Assembly: GCA_025454155.1 (NCBI GenBank)
Contig: JALOOZ010000005.1
Coordinates: 1-37,063, forward strand
Length of the DNA stretch: 37,063 nucleotides
Reading direction: 5' to 3'
From: Thermodesulfobacteriota bacterium
GTDB lineage: Bacteria; Desulfobacterota; Desulfomonilia; UBA1062
Shown here in pieces: positions 16,395 through 23,908 of this stretch. The notes beneath the pieces were generated by a model. It was not told the origin of the DNA and made no database searches. It saw only the letters and a program-made list of their open reading frames with translations. Each line of letters opens with the position of its first letter. The stretch's first letter is position 1. Position numbers and translations under genes: made by a program.

Positions 16395-16831
16395 TTTCCA
16401 CCTCCGGCATTCATGATGGCGATCTCATCGAGGAACTTCATCTCTTTTTTCCTCTCGGCCTCTTCATGCCTGGCCTGATGGATCTCCTTGAGCCTGAGAA
16501 TCGCCTTGTATGCCCTCTTCGCCTTCAGGAGTTCCTCTCTCCTCTCGTCGAGCAGGCGTTGGGCCTTTTCCATGTTCTCATTGATGCGCTCGATACCTCC
16601 ATCCAGGTGATGGAGATAGTCGGAGTAGCTCTTCACCTCGCAAGAACTGAGGCCGCCTTTCATCCTGGTCATCATCTCGGCCCTGAGCACCTCTTTCCTC
16701 GCCATGACCTGCTCCTTCATGGCAGCCAACGCGGCCAGATGTCTCTGGGCATGGGAGAACGCCTGCTGGGCCATGTTTTCCTGGATCTTCCGCACATTCA
16801 GCAGGGTCTCGAACTTGTAATGAAAGGCCAT
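16391..16831 (-). CDS. fliJ: Flagellar export protein FliJ
   Basis: A 146-residue, almost fully helical, highly charged protein with the usual FliJ opening (FHYKFETLLNVRKIQENMAQQ) and a long coiled coil. FliJ is the stalk of the type III export ATPase and contacts FlhA to energise export of rod, hook and filament subunits. Position between fliI and motE is the normal one; its ATG directly follows the fliI stop. Sequence conservation in this family is low, so context carries much of the call. Confidence 0.85.
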   Translation of the reverse strand: MAFHYKFETLLNVRKIQENMAQQAFSHAQRHLAALAAMKEQVMARKEVLRAEMMTRMKGGLSSCEVKSYSDYLHHLDGGIERINENMEKAQRLLDERREELLKAKRAYKAILRLKEIHQARHEEAERKKEMKFLDEIAIMNAGGGK

Positions 16832-18166
16832 TTATGCTTTCCCCGCCGTCTTCTTTGACTCGGCCAGGGCGTTCAGCTGGGCCACCGAATCCTCCATGGT
16901 GGCCTTCTCGTTGATACCCTGCCTGAGGAAACGGTTGATGACATCGTTATGGCGGATGGCCGTATCGATCTCGGGGTTGTTTCCGGTGACGTATGCCCCT
17001 ATGTTGATGAGGTCTCTGGCCTCCTCGTAGACAGCCACCATGGACTGAACAGTCTGTGCCGCCTTGAGGTGCTTTTCCTCGACGATGTCGTTCATGACCC
17101 TGCTGACGCTGCGCAGGATGTCGATGGCAGGGTAGTGTGCCCTGGCGGCGAGATCCCTGGAGAGCACGATGTGGCCGTCCACAATGGAGCGGACCGTGTC
17201 GGCTACGGGTTCGCTCATGTCGTCACCCTCCACCAGAACCGTGTAGAGGCCGGTGATGCTCCCCCTTGACGAGGTGTTCCCGGCCCTTTCCAGGAGCTTG
17301 GGCATCTTGGCGAAGCAGGATGGGGTATATCCCTTGGTGGTGGGAGGTTCTCCCACCGCCAGGCCGACCTCCCGCATGGACATGGCGAAGCGGGTTATGG
17401 AGTCCATCATGAGCAGCACGTCAAGGCCCTGATTGCGGAAGTATTCCGCGATGGTCGTGGCAAGATATGCGCCCCTGATGCGGATGAGCGAAGGCTGGTC
17501 CGAAATGGCGGTCACAACGACGGACCTCTTGAGGCCGTCTTCGCCCAGGTCCCTCTCCAGGAACTCCTTGACCTCTCTGCCGCGCTCCCCGATGAGCGCG
17601 ATCACATTTACATCGGCCTTGGTGTGGCGTGCGATCATGCCGAGCAGCACGCTCTTGCCCACGCCGGAGCCCGACATGATGGCCATGCGCTGGCCCTTGC
17701 CGATGGTCAGGCAGCCGTTGATGGCCCTGATGCCGAGATCCAGGGGGGCATCGATGCGCCTCTTCTTCAAGGGATTGTAGGGGTTGCCGTAGAGCGGCAT
17801 CTCGTAATCCAGCACCAGGGGCCCCCTGCCGTCCAGGGGGTTTCCCATGCCGTCGATGACGCGGCCGAGCATGTCGTTGCCCACCCTGACCGTGGGCTGT
17901 GCTTTTCTGGCGATGATCATGCTGCCGGGGCCGATACCGCTCAGGTCTCCCAGCGGCATGAGCAGGACCCGCTTGTCGCGGAAACCCACAACTTCGGCCA
18001 TGATTGAGTCTTTCCGGGACCTGGAATAGATTTCGCACATGCCGCCCATGGAACTGCCGGGTCCATGGCCCTCCACCACCAGACCCACGATGTTGGTCAC
18101 CTTGCCCCTCACCTGGATGGGATCAAGCTCGCGCAGCGCCAGGATGTGTCTCCTCAGGTCGATCAT
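16832..18166 (-). CDS. fliI: Flagellum-specific export ATPase FliI
   Basis: A 444-residue AAA-type/F1-beta-like ATPase of the flagellar type III export apparatus. It shows Walker A GSGVGKS (166-172), the IGERGREVKEF motif, Walker B-type LDVLLMMDSITRFA, and the export-ATPase stretch GEPPTTKGYTPSCFAKMPKLLERAG. The open frame extends 79 codons upstream, but those overlap fliH in another frame; the ATG at 18166 overlaps the fliH stop (ATGA) and gives MIDLRRHI and a normal length. It assembles with FliH and FliJ at the cytoplasmic face of the basal body. Confidence 0.94.
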   Translation of the reverse strand: MIDLRRHILALRELDPIQVRGKVTNIVGLVVEGHGPGSSMGGMCEIYSRSRKDSIMAEVVGFRDKRVLLMPLGDLSGIGPGSMIIARKAQPTVRVGNDMLGRVIDGMGNPLDGRGPLVLDYEMPLYGNPYNPLKKRRIDAPLDLGIRAINGCLTIGKGQRMAIMSGSGVGKSVLLGMIARHTKADVNVIALIGERGREVKEFLERDLGEDGLKRSVVVTAISDQPSLIRIRGAYLATTIAEYFRNQGLDVLLMMDSITRFAMSMREVGLAVGEPPTTKGYTPSCFAKMPKLLERAGNTSSRGSITGLYTVLVEGDDMSEPVADTVRSIVDGHIVLSRDLAARAHYPAIDILRSVSRVMNDIVEEKHLKAAQTVQSMVAVYEEARDLINIGAYVTGNNPEIDTAIRHNDVINRFLRQGINEKATMEDSVAQLNALAESKKTAGKA

Positions 18167-18807
18167 TTCTCCAGCAGGACCTCTTTCATGTGATCGATCT
18201 GCGACCGTATGCTCGCATCGATTTCGCCGAATTCGGTGTGAATGACGACACCCCCGCGGTCCAGGGAACTGTCCTCGCTGAAGTGGAGATTCCCTTTTCC
18301 CGTCAGGTGCCTGGAAAGGATCCTCTCTATGTCGCGGATGTATTCGAAATCCGAAGGATGCAGCCTGATGCGGATCTCCTCGGTCTCGGCGAGGTGGTTG
18401 CATGCCTGCCTGATGGTGTCCAGGATGGTGTCGGGGGAAATCTGGATTTCCCGGTGGATGATCCTCTCGGCGATGAGGACCAGGATCTCTATGACCTGAT
18501 CCTGGTGCCTTTCCACGATGAGCTGCCGGATCTTCTTGAGCTCTTCAACGGCGTTGTTCAGGGTCCCGAGGAGGGGTTCGATCTTCTTGACCGCCATTTT
18601 CTGGCCCTGGGCCTGCCCCTGCTCAAGTCCCTTACGGTAGGCCTCCATCTCGATGGCTTCCTTCTCCGCCCGTGCCTTCTTCAGTATGGACTCGGCCTGG
18701 GCCTGGGCATCCTTGAGGCTCCCCTTGCCCTGCATCTCCTTGACACAGTACGGGGTGATGGAGCAGTCCCTCGGATCGTCGTCGCGGATGATTCTAGACG
18801 AGGACAT
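18163..18807 (-). CDS. fliH: Flagellar assembly protein FliH
   Basis: About 214 residues. FliH tethers and restrains the export ATPase FliI. The middle (about 35-80) is rich in Ala/Glu/Lys/Gln with the AYRKGLEQGQAQGQK glycine-repeat helix typical of FliH; the C-terminal part (about 110-210) resembles the V/F-type ATPase peripheral stalk subunit E. I choose the ATG at 18807 (MSSSRIIRDDD), which overlaps the fliG end by 14 bases and has AAGGG upstream, rather than a longer frame running deep into fliG. Confidence 0.88.
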   Translation of the reverse strand: MSSSRIIRDDDPRDCSITPYCVKEMQGKGSLKDAQAQAESILKKARAEKEAIEMEAYRKGLEQGQAQGQKMAVKKIEPLLGTLNNAVEELKKIRQLIVERHQDQVIEILVLIAERIIHREIQISPDTILDTIRQACNHLAETEEIRIRLHPSDFEYIRDIERILSRHLTGKGNLHFSEDSSLDRGGVVIHTEFGEIDASIRSQIDHMKEVLLEK

Positions 18808-19810
18808 CCTCTCCACCCTTTCCGCCGATGACGATCTTTCCGGCCGCTTCGAGCTTTCGGGCAACGCGGACGATGTTCTGCTGGGCGTTCTCCACATCCG
18901 AGAGCTTCACCGGGCCCATGGTCTCCATGTCTTCGAGGAGCATCTCCGAAGCGCGTGAAGACATGTTCTTGAGGATATGACCCTTGAGCGTCTCGCTGGA
19001 AGTCTTGAGCGCCAGGGACAGGTCTTCGTTGGTGATCTCCTTGAGGATGGTCTGGATTCCGCGGTTGTCGATGTTGATGAGGTCCTCGAAGACGAACATC
19101 TTCTGGCGGATGTTTTCCGCAAGGTCTGCATCGACCTCTTCCAGCGAAGCGAAGATGTTGTTCTCGGTGTTGTGGTCGAGCTGGTTCATGATCTCGGCGA
19201 CGGTTTCGATGCCGCCGAGCTTCTTGCTCTCCACGCTTCCCATGGCCTCGATCTCATTCTTCAGCACTTCGTCAACGTCCTCTATGACGCCCGAGGGCAC
19301 CATGCCGAGATTCGCGATGCGGAAGATGATCTCGGGCTGGAGCTTTTCGGGCATCTCCTTGATGATCTGTGCGACCTTCTGGTGGTCCAGGTGGGCCAGC
19401 ACCAGGGCGATGGTCTGGGGATGCTCCCCCTTGAGGTAATCCACGAGGATGGTCGGGTCTATGGAACGCAGCGATGAGAAGGCCGCCGTATCCATGGCCA
19501 GGGAGATGGAGTCCAGTATGGGTTTGGCCTTGTCCTGGCCCAGAGCCGAAACCAGGGCATCGCGCAGATACGTGATCCCCTTGCCCGTGACTCCGCTGAC
19601 TTCACCGCTCAGCTGTTCGAACTCATCCATGATGGTCCGAACCGTATCCACCGGGATGGTCACGTCTTCAAGCGTGGCCATGCGCCTTCCCAGGAGCATC
19701 ATCTCATGGTCGGTCAGCCCTTTGAACACGGCCTGGGTGAAGTCGTCGCCCATGGCCATGAGAAAGATCGCGGCCTTCTGGGGGCCGTCCACCTTCTTGA
19801 GTTTTCCCAT
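18794..19810 (-). CDS. fliG: Flagellar motor switch protein FliG
   Basis: A 338-residue rotor protein that links the MS ring (FliF) to the C ring and meets the stator. N-terminal domain starts VDGPQKAAIFLMAMGDD; the middle domain has the EHPQ motif (129-132); the C-terminal torque domain includes FVFEDLINIDNRGIQTIL and the charged ridge helix SSRASEMLLEDME. The start codon overlaps the fliF stop as TAATG. Complete and of normal length. Confidence 0.95.
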   Translation of the reverse strand: MGKLKKVDGPQKAAIFLMAMGDDFTQAVFKGLTDHEMMLLGRRMATLEDVTIPVDTVRTIMDEFEQLSGEVSGVTGKGITYLRDALVSALGQDKAKPILDSISLAMDTAAFSSLRSIDPTILVDYLKGEHPQTIALVLAHLDHQKVAQIIKEMPEKLQPEIIFRIANLGMVPSGVIEDVDEVLKNEIEAMGSVESKKLGGIETVAEIMNQLDHNTENNIFASLEEVDADLAENIRQKMFVFEDLINIDNRGIQTILKEITNEDLSLALKTSSETLKGHILKNMSSRASEMLLEDMETMGPVKLSDVENAQQNIVRVARKLEAAGKIVIGGKGGEDVLV

Positions 19811-21426
19811 TACGCACTCTCCTGCAGCCAGGATTTCACCACCGCCGTGGCGGTGTTCATATCATTCTTCGTAATGTGCTCGATGGTCTTGCGCTTCCCC
19901 TGGACCGCGCGCTTCATCTCATCACTCTTGGCCACCGCCTCGATCTGGGGATATTCCTCACCGCCGTCCAGGAGATCGCGCTCCTCCATGGGGAGGCCCC
20001 TCTCGTGCGTGTGGACGCGTTCCACCACCTTCACCGATTTCGTGAGCCATTTGAGCAGGGGCCTGATGACCAGGAAAAGGACCAGGATCACCATGGCGAA
20101 GAAGAGGGCATATTTCACCAGGGTCATGATCAGCTCCTTGTTTTTCTCCTTGGCGGAGATGGCGGCCAGATCGGTGTCATCCTGGGCAAAGGGCATGCAG
20201 GACACCGAGATCAGGTCTTCGCGGTCTGCGCTGAAGCCGACGGAATTCTTCACGGCATTCTCGATCTCCTTGAGCTCGGAAGCCTGGCGGGCCACGAACA
20301 TCTTGTTTCCGTCCTTGCCGGCCTTGTAGGTACCATCCACCACCACGGAGATCGTCAACTTTTTGACATCTCCCGGGGAATAGACATGCTCGGTCTGGTT
20401 TCTGCCGATCTCGTAGTTCCTGATGACGCTGCCCGCCCCTTTTTCTCCTGCGCCGGCAACGGCTTCGGGGCCCCCTCTGCCGGTGGGAAGGTTCGACGTC
20501 GTACCGGCCGCCCCCTGGGTTTCCTTTTCAGCACCGGCGTACTGGTTCTTGAGTTCTTCCGATCGGACCACATGGATCTCGGGGTCATACATGTCCTGGA
20601 CGCTCTTGACCAGGTCCATGTTCACATCCGCGCTCACCTTCACCACCGCGGCATTCGGGCCCACGATCTTTTCCAGGAGGTCTTGCGCCCTTTCCTGGAG
20701 CTGGTTTTCGATGGACCGCTTGAACTCGAGGCGGTCGCTGGCCATGATCACCGAATCGGAGTCCTTCTTGCCCTCGTAGAGGACCCTGCCTTTGATGTCC
20801 ATGATGGAGATATTCTCGGGGTCGAGCCCGCGTATGCTCTTCTCCACGAGGTACACGATGCCCTGGACCTTGGAGGGGCCCATCTGCATGCCGGGCCTTG
20901 TCTTGATGACGATGGAGGCCTTGGCGGGCTTCTCATCCTCTATGAAGATGCTTTCCTTGGGCATGGCGATGTGGACCCGGGCAAAATCAACCTCTTCCAG
21001 AGACATGATGGTGTTGGCAAGCTCGTTCTGGAGGGCCCTCTGGTAGTTGATCTTCTGCACGAACTCGGAGGTGGAGAAGTCGGTCTCGTCGAAGAGCGCG
21101 AAGCCCTTGCCAACCCCGCCCTTGGGGATGCCCTGGGCTGCCAGCGTCAGGCGTGTCTCGTAGACGTTCTTTTCGGGGATCATGATGGCCGATCCACCCT
21201 TGGTGAGCTTGTAGGGGGTGCGGGCGTCCTTGAGGTGCTGCACGACGAGCGAAGCATCCTGTTCGTTCAGGTCCGTGAAGAGATACTGGTACTTGGGAGC
21301 AGTGGCCCACATGAGGCTCACCACGACGACCGCAACGGCCATGGCGCTCACGGCCAGCAGGCCGAACCGCTGGCTCATGCTCATGGCGGTGAATTTTGCC
21401 GGGAGTTGTGTGAGGAGTTTCATCAT
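19810..21426 (-). CDS. fliF: Flagellar MS-ring protein FliF
   Basis: A 538-residue inner-membrane protein. Two transmembrane helices frame the periplasmic part: residues about 20-42 (FGLLAVSAMAVAVVVVSLMW) and about 448-468 (YALFFAMVILVLFLVIRPLL). Ring-building motifs include KYQYLFTDLNEQDA, TLAAQGIPKGG and FVQKINYQRALQNELANTI. The cytoplasmic tail ends in an acidic, FliG-binding segment. Tandem ATGs at 21426 and 21423 follow fliE by two bases. A Gly-rich insert with GTTSNLPTGRGG lies in the third periplasmic region, as usual for the family. Confidence 0.95.
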   Translation of the reverse strand: MMKLLTQLPAKFTAMSMSQRFGLLAVSAMAVAVVVVSLMWATAPKYQYLFTDLNEQDASLVVQHLKDARTPYKLTKGGSAIMIPEKNVYETRLTLAAQGIPKGGVGKGFALFDETDFSTSEFVQKINYQRALQNELANTIMSLEEVDFARVHIAMPKESIFIEDEKPAKASIVIKTRPGMQMGPSKVQGIVYLVEKSIRGLDPENISIMDIKGRVLYEGKKDSDSVIMASDRLEFKRSIENQLQERAQDLLEKIVGPNAAVVKVSADVNMDLVKSVQDMYDPEIHVVRSEELKNQYAGAEKETQGAAGTTSNLPTGRGGPEAVAGAGEKGAGSVIRNYEIGRNQTEHVYSPGDVKKLTISVVVDGTYKAGKDGNKMFVARQASELKEIENAVKNSVGFSADREDLISVSCMPFAQDDTDLAAISAKEKNKELIMTLVKYALFFAMVILVLFLVIRPLLKWLTKSVKVVERVHTHERGLPMEERDLLDGGEEYPQIEAVAKSDEMKRAVQGKRKTIEHITKNDMNTATAVVKSWLQESA

Positions 21427-21428
21427 GG

Positions 21429-21719
21429 CTATCTCAACCTGTTGAGTTCGTTGTAGCCTTCAATGAGCTTGTTGGTCATGGATACCATGAGCCGCAGCGT
21501 GATGTCAGCCTTCTGCATGGCGATCATGGCTTCGTGGATATTGGGTGCCTTTCCAGAGGAGAGGTCCGCTGCCGCCAGCTCCGATTCCTTGACCAGCTTG
21601 TTGGTGGAATCGATGGCCTCTTTCAGGGTATCCACGAAATCCAGCCCCTTGCCCGTGGTCTTTTCCTTGGCAGGACTCAGGGGATTCGTCAGGGTGAAAT
21701 CAGGCTTGTCGATGCGCAT
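21429..21719 (-). CDS. fliE: Flagellar hook-basal body protein FliE
   Basis: A 96-residue adaptor joining the MS ring to the rod. The C-terminal half has the family pattern APNIHEAMIAMQKADITLRL followed by the MTNKLIEGYNELNRLR tail. It lies two bases after flgC and directly before fliF, the classical order. Confidence 0.92.
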   Translation of the reverse strand: MRIDKPDFTLTNPLSPAKEKTTGKGLDFVDTLKEAIDSTNKLVKESELAAADLSSGKAPNIHEAMIAMQKADITLRLMVSMTNKLIEGYNELNRLR

Positions 21720-21721
21720 GC

Positions 21722-22123
21722 TTACCTCCCGATCTGCAGGGCCTTGAGGGCCATGTCCTTCTGGGACTTCACGGCAATGGTATTGGCCTCAAAGGCCCTT
21801 GTGGCGTTCATCATGTTCACCATCTCCTCCATGAGGTTCACGTTCGGCATGGTGACATAGCCCTGCTCGTCCGCATCGGGGCTGCTGGGGTCATAGATCC
21901 GCTCTCCCGGGGAGGGGTCCGTGGTTATGGCCTCCACGTCCACGCTGGCAAGCTGATCCTCGAAGGAGTTCTCTCGTAAGATCACGTCCCTGCGCAGATA
22001 GGGGCCGCCGTCTGCGGTCCGCGTCGTGCGTGCGTTGGCGATGTTGCTTGAGATGACGTTCATCGTGGTCCGCTGGGCCCGAAGGCCGCTGGCGCTGATG
22101 TCCATGGCGGTGAAAAGGTCCAT
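21722..22123 (-). CDS. flgC: Flagellar basal-body rod protein FlgC
   Basis: A 133-residue proximal rod protein. N-terminal rod motif AMDISASGLRAQRTTMNVIS-SNIAN and C-terminal MNATRAFEANTIAVKSQKDM form the paired helices of axial proteins. It is a little shorter than usual in the middle region. The ATG overlaps the flgB stop (TAATG). Confidence 0.93.
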   Translation of the reverse strand: MDLFTAMDISASGLRAQRTTMNVISSNIANARTTRTADGGPYLRRDVILRENSFEDQLASVDVEAITTDPSPGERIYDPSSPDADEQGYVTMPNVNLMEEMVNMMNATRAFEANTIAVKSQKDMALKALQIGR

Positions 22124-22506
22124 TACCTGATACCTCCTATGACGTTCCTCAGCCCTTCGAGCTTTCTTGTAATGATCTCAGCGGAAGCGCTGTAGAGGAG
22201 CTGATTCTGGTTGAGCTTCATCATTTCCCGGTCGATGTCCACGGTATTTGAGTCGTTGCCGATCCGGGAATAGGGGTCGGCCACGGTCTTGTACAGGCCC
22301 TGGCCGGGGGATTTCCTCAGGTGTCCGGGGGCCGTGGTTGTGAGCTTCAGCCTGGAGTCAAGCTCTTTCTCAAAAAGGGCCTCCTTGGCCTTGTAGCCGG
22401 GGGTGTCCACATTGGCGATGTTGCTGGATATGACCTCCTGTCGGTAGGTCCGGTAGGTCATGTGTTCCGTTGCTTCCTCGATTATTTTGCCGAAGATGTT
22501 GCCCAT
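22123..22506 (-). CDS. flgB: Flagellar basal-body rod protein FlgB
   Basis: A 127-residue proximal rod protein and first gene of the flgBC-fliEFGHIJ-motE operon. It carries QEVISSNIANVDTPGYKAK near the N-terminus and a C-terminal QNQLLYSASAEIITRKL helix. GAGGAGAG lies a few bases before the ATG. A sigma-54-type promoter is positioned so that the start point would fall about 14 bases upstream of the ATG. Confidence 0.94.
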   Translation of the reverse strand: MGNIFGKIIEEATEHMTYRTYRQEVISSNIANVDTPGYKAKEALFEKELDSRLKLTTTAPGHLRKSPGQGLYKTVADPYSRIGNDSNTVDIDREMMKLNQNQLLYSASAEIITRKLEGLRNVIGGIR

Positions 22507-22530
22507 ATGCGCTCTCCTCGAGGCTTAAGA

Positions 22531-22547
22531 AGCAATTGTCATACCAA
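22531..22547 (-). promoter_or_regulatory. Sigma-54-type promoter of the flagellar operon
   Basis: The minus strand reads TTGGTATGACAATTGCT, matching YTGGCACGrN3TTGCW with only two C-to-T changes in the -24 half. GG (22545-22544) and GC (22533-22532) have the exact 12-base offset. The predicted start point is near 22520. The gene just upstream encodes a sigma-54 activator, the expected regulator. Confidence 0.75.
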
Positions 22548-22568
22548 GGGGAAAAGTGCCGGGAAGAG

Positions 22569-23903
22569 CTAGGATTCTTCAGGGTCAGGGCCGTTCGCGA
22601 CCACGGACTCATCGTCAGAAATTTGACCACCTCTGGAGTATTCGTTGAGTTTGTTCCGCAGCGTCCGGATACTGATGCCGAGGAGCGTGGCCGCCCTGGT
22701 CCTGTTTCCCTCGACCTTCCGCAAGGTTGAGAATATAAGGCTCTTTTCCATGTCGTGAATGGTGGTTCCCGTCGGGGGAACCGCGCCGGAGTCCGCTGAA
22801 GCCGTGTTTCCCGCCACGACATGCTCGGACGAGATGGTTTCCCCTTCGTTCAGGATCATGGCGCGTTCGATCACGTTTTCCATCTCCCGCACATTCCCCG
22901 GCCAGTGGTATTTCAACAGGGCATCTTTTGCCCCTGCGCTGAGCACTTTTTCCTGCATGCCTTCGCGGGCCGCGATCTTCGTGATGAAATGGGCCGCCAG
23001 GGGCAGGATGTCTTCCCTTCTCTCCCTCAGGGGAGGGACCTTGACGGGGATCACGTTCAGGCGGTAAAAGAGGTCGTTCCTGAACCGTCCCGCCCTGATC
23101 TCCTCTTCGATGTCCCTGTTGGTGGTGGAGATGACGCGGAAGTCCACCTTGATGGGCGTCTTTCCCCCGACGCGGTCTATCTGCCGTTCCTGCAGGACCC
23201 GCAGGAGCTTTGCCTGGAGGCCTGAGCCGATCTCGGTCACCTCGTCGAGCAGGATGGTGCCGCCGTCGGCCTGTTCGAACCTGCCTACCCTGGTGGCATA
23301 TGCGCCGGTGAATGCGCCCTTCTCGTAGCCGAAGAGCTCGCTCTCCAGGAGGGTCTCGGGGATGGCCGCGAGGTTGATGCCCACGTAGGGCCCGCTTCTC
23401 CTCTTGCTCAGGGCATGGATGTTCCTGGCGATGACCTCCTTGCCGGTCCCCGACTCCCCCATGATGAGTACAGGGGCCTGGGTGGGGGCAACCTTGCGGA
23501 TGATATCCACGATGCGGCCCATTGCGGGATCAGCCACCACGAAGGGGGATCCGTTTTCCTTTCCCGTGCCTGTCTTGGGTGCAGAGAGCGCCCCGATGAC
23601 ACGCACGATCTCCTCGGCCCGGAAGGGCTTCTTCAGATAATGGGCCGCCCCCGCCTTCAGGCATGCCGAGCCGTCCGCAGTACCGATGCCTATGATCTCG
23701 ATGGAGTCGTAGACCTGCTTGGTCCCCTCCACCACGTCCACGAACTCATCGGATATGATGGCAATGGAATGTGATTTCGGGTCTATGACCTCCAGGAACT
23801 TGTCCTTGCTGGTGAAGGGACAGGGGGATTCCCCCGTCTCGGCTATGAGCTCGGCGAGGATGCTGACGATCTCCTTGTCAGTGTCCAGTATGGCGATGCC
23901 CAT
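22569..23903 (-). CDS. Sigma-54-dependent transcriptional activator, FlbD/FleQ type
   Basis: A 444-residue enhancer-binding protein. The N-terminal receiver-like domain (1-105) is atypical: of the acidic pair only Asp7 is clear (LDTD), the strand before the usual phospho-Asp reads IAIISD so Asp52 is offset by one, while the conserved KP (HYLKKPF) remains. The AAA+ domain has GESGTGKE (149-156) and the sigma-54-contacting GAFTGA (196-201), with LLDEV as Walker B. A Fis-type helix-turn-helix ends the protein (NRTRAATLLGISIRTLRNKL). Its position immediately before the sigma-54-driven flagellar operon suggests it activates flgB. It follows the AMIN-TPR-like gene by five bases. Confidence 0.88.
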   Translation of the reverse strand: MGIAILDTDKEIVSILAELIAETGESPCPFTSKDKFLEVIDPKSHSIAIISDEFVDVVEGTKQVYDSIEIIGIGTADGSACLKAGAAHYLKKPFRAEEIVRVIGALSAPKTGTGKENGSPFVVADPAMGRIVDIIRKVAPTQAPVLIMGESGTGKEVIARNIHALSKRRSGPYVGINLAAIPETLLESELFGYEKGAFTGAYATRVGRFEQADGGTILLDEVTEIGSGLQAKLLRVLQERQIDRVGGKTPIKVDFRVISTTNRDIEEEIRAGRFRNDLFYRLNVIPVKVPPLRERREDILPLAAHFITKIAAREGMQEKVLSAGAKDALLKYHWPGNVREMENVIERAMILNEGETISSEHVVAGNTASADSGAVPPTGTTIHDMEKSLIFSTLRKVEGNRTRAATLLGISIRTLRNKLNEYSRGGQISDDESVVANGPDPEES

Positions 23904-23908
23904 CTCCC

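Noticed and set aside
19876-21456. 526-codon plus-strand frame opposite fliF
   Set aside because: fliF is unambiguous on the minus strand; the antisense protein has biased composition (His, Leu, Asp) and no ribosome site.
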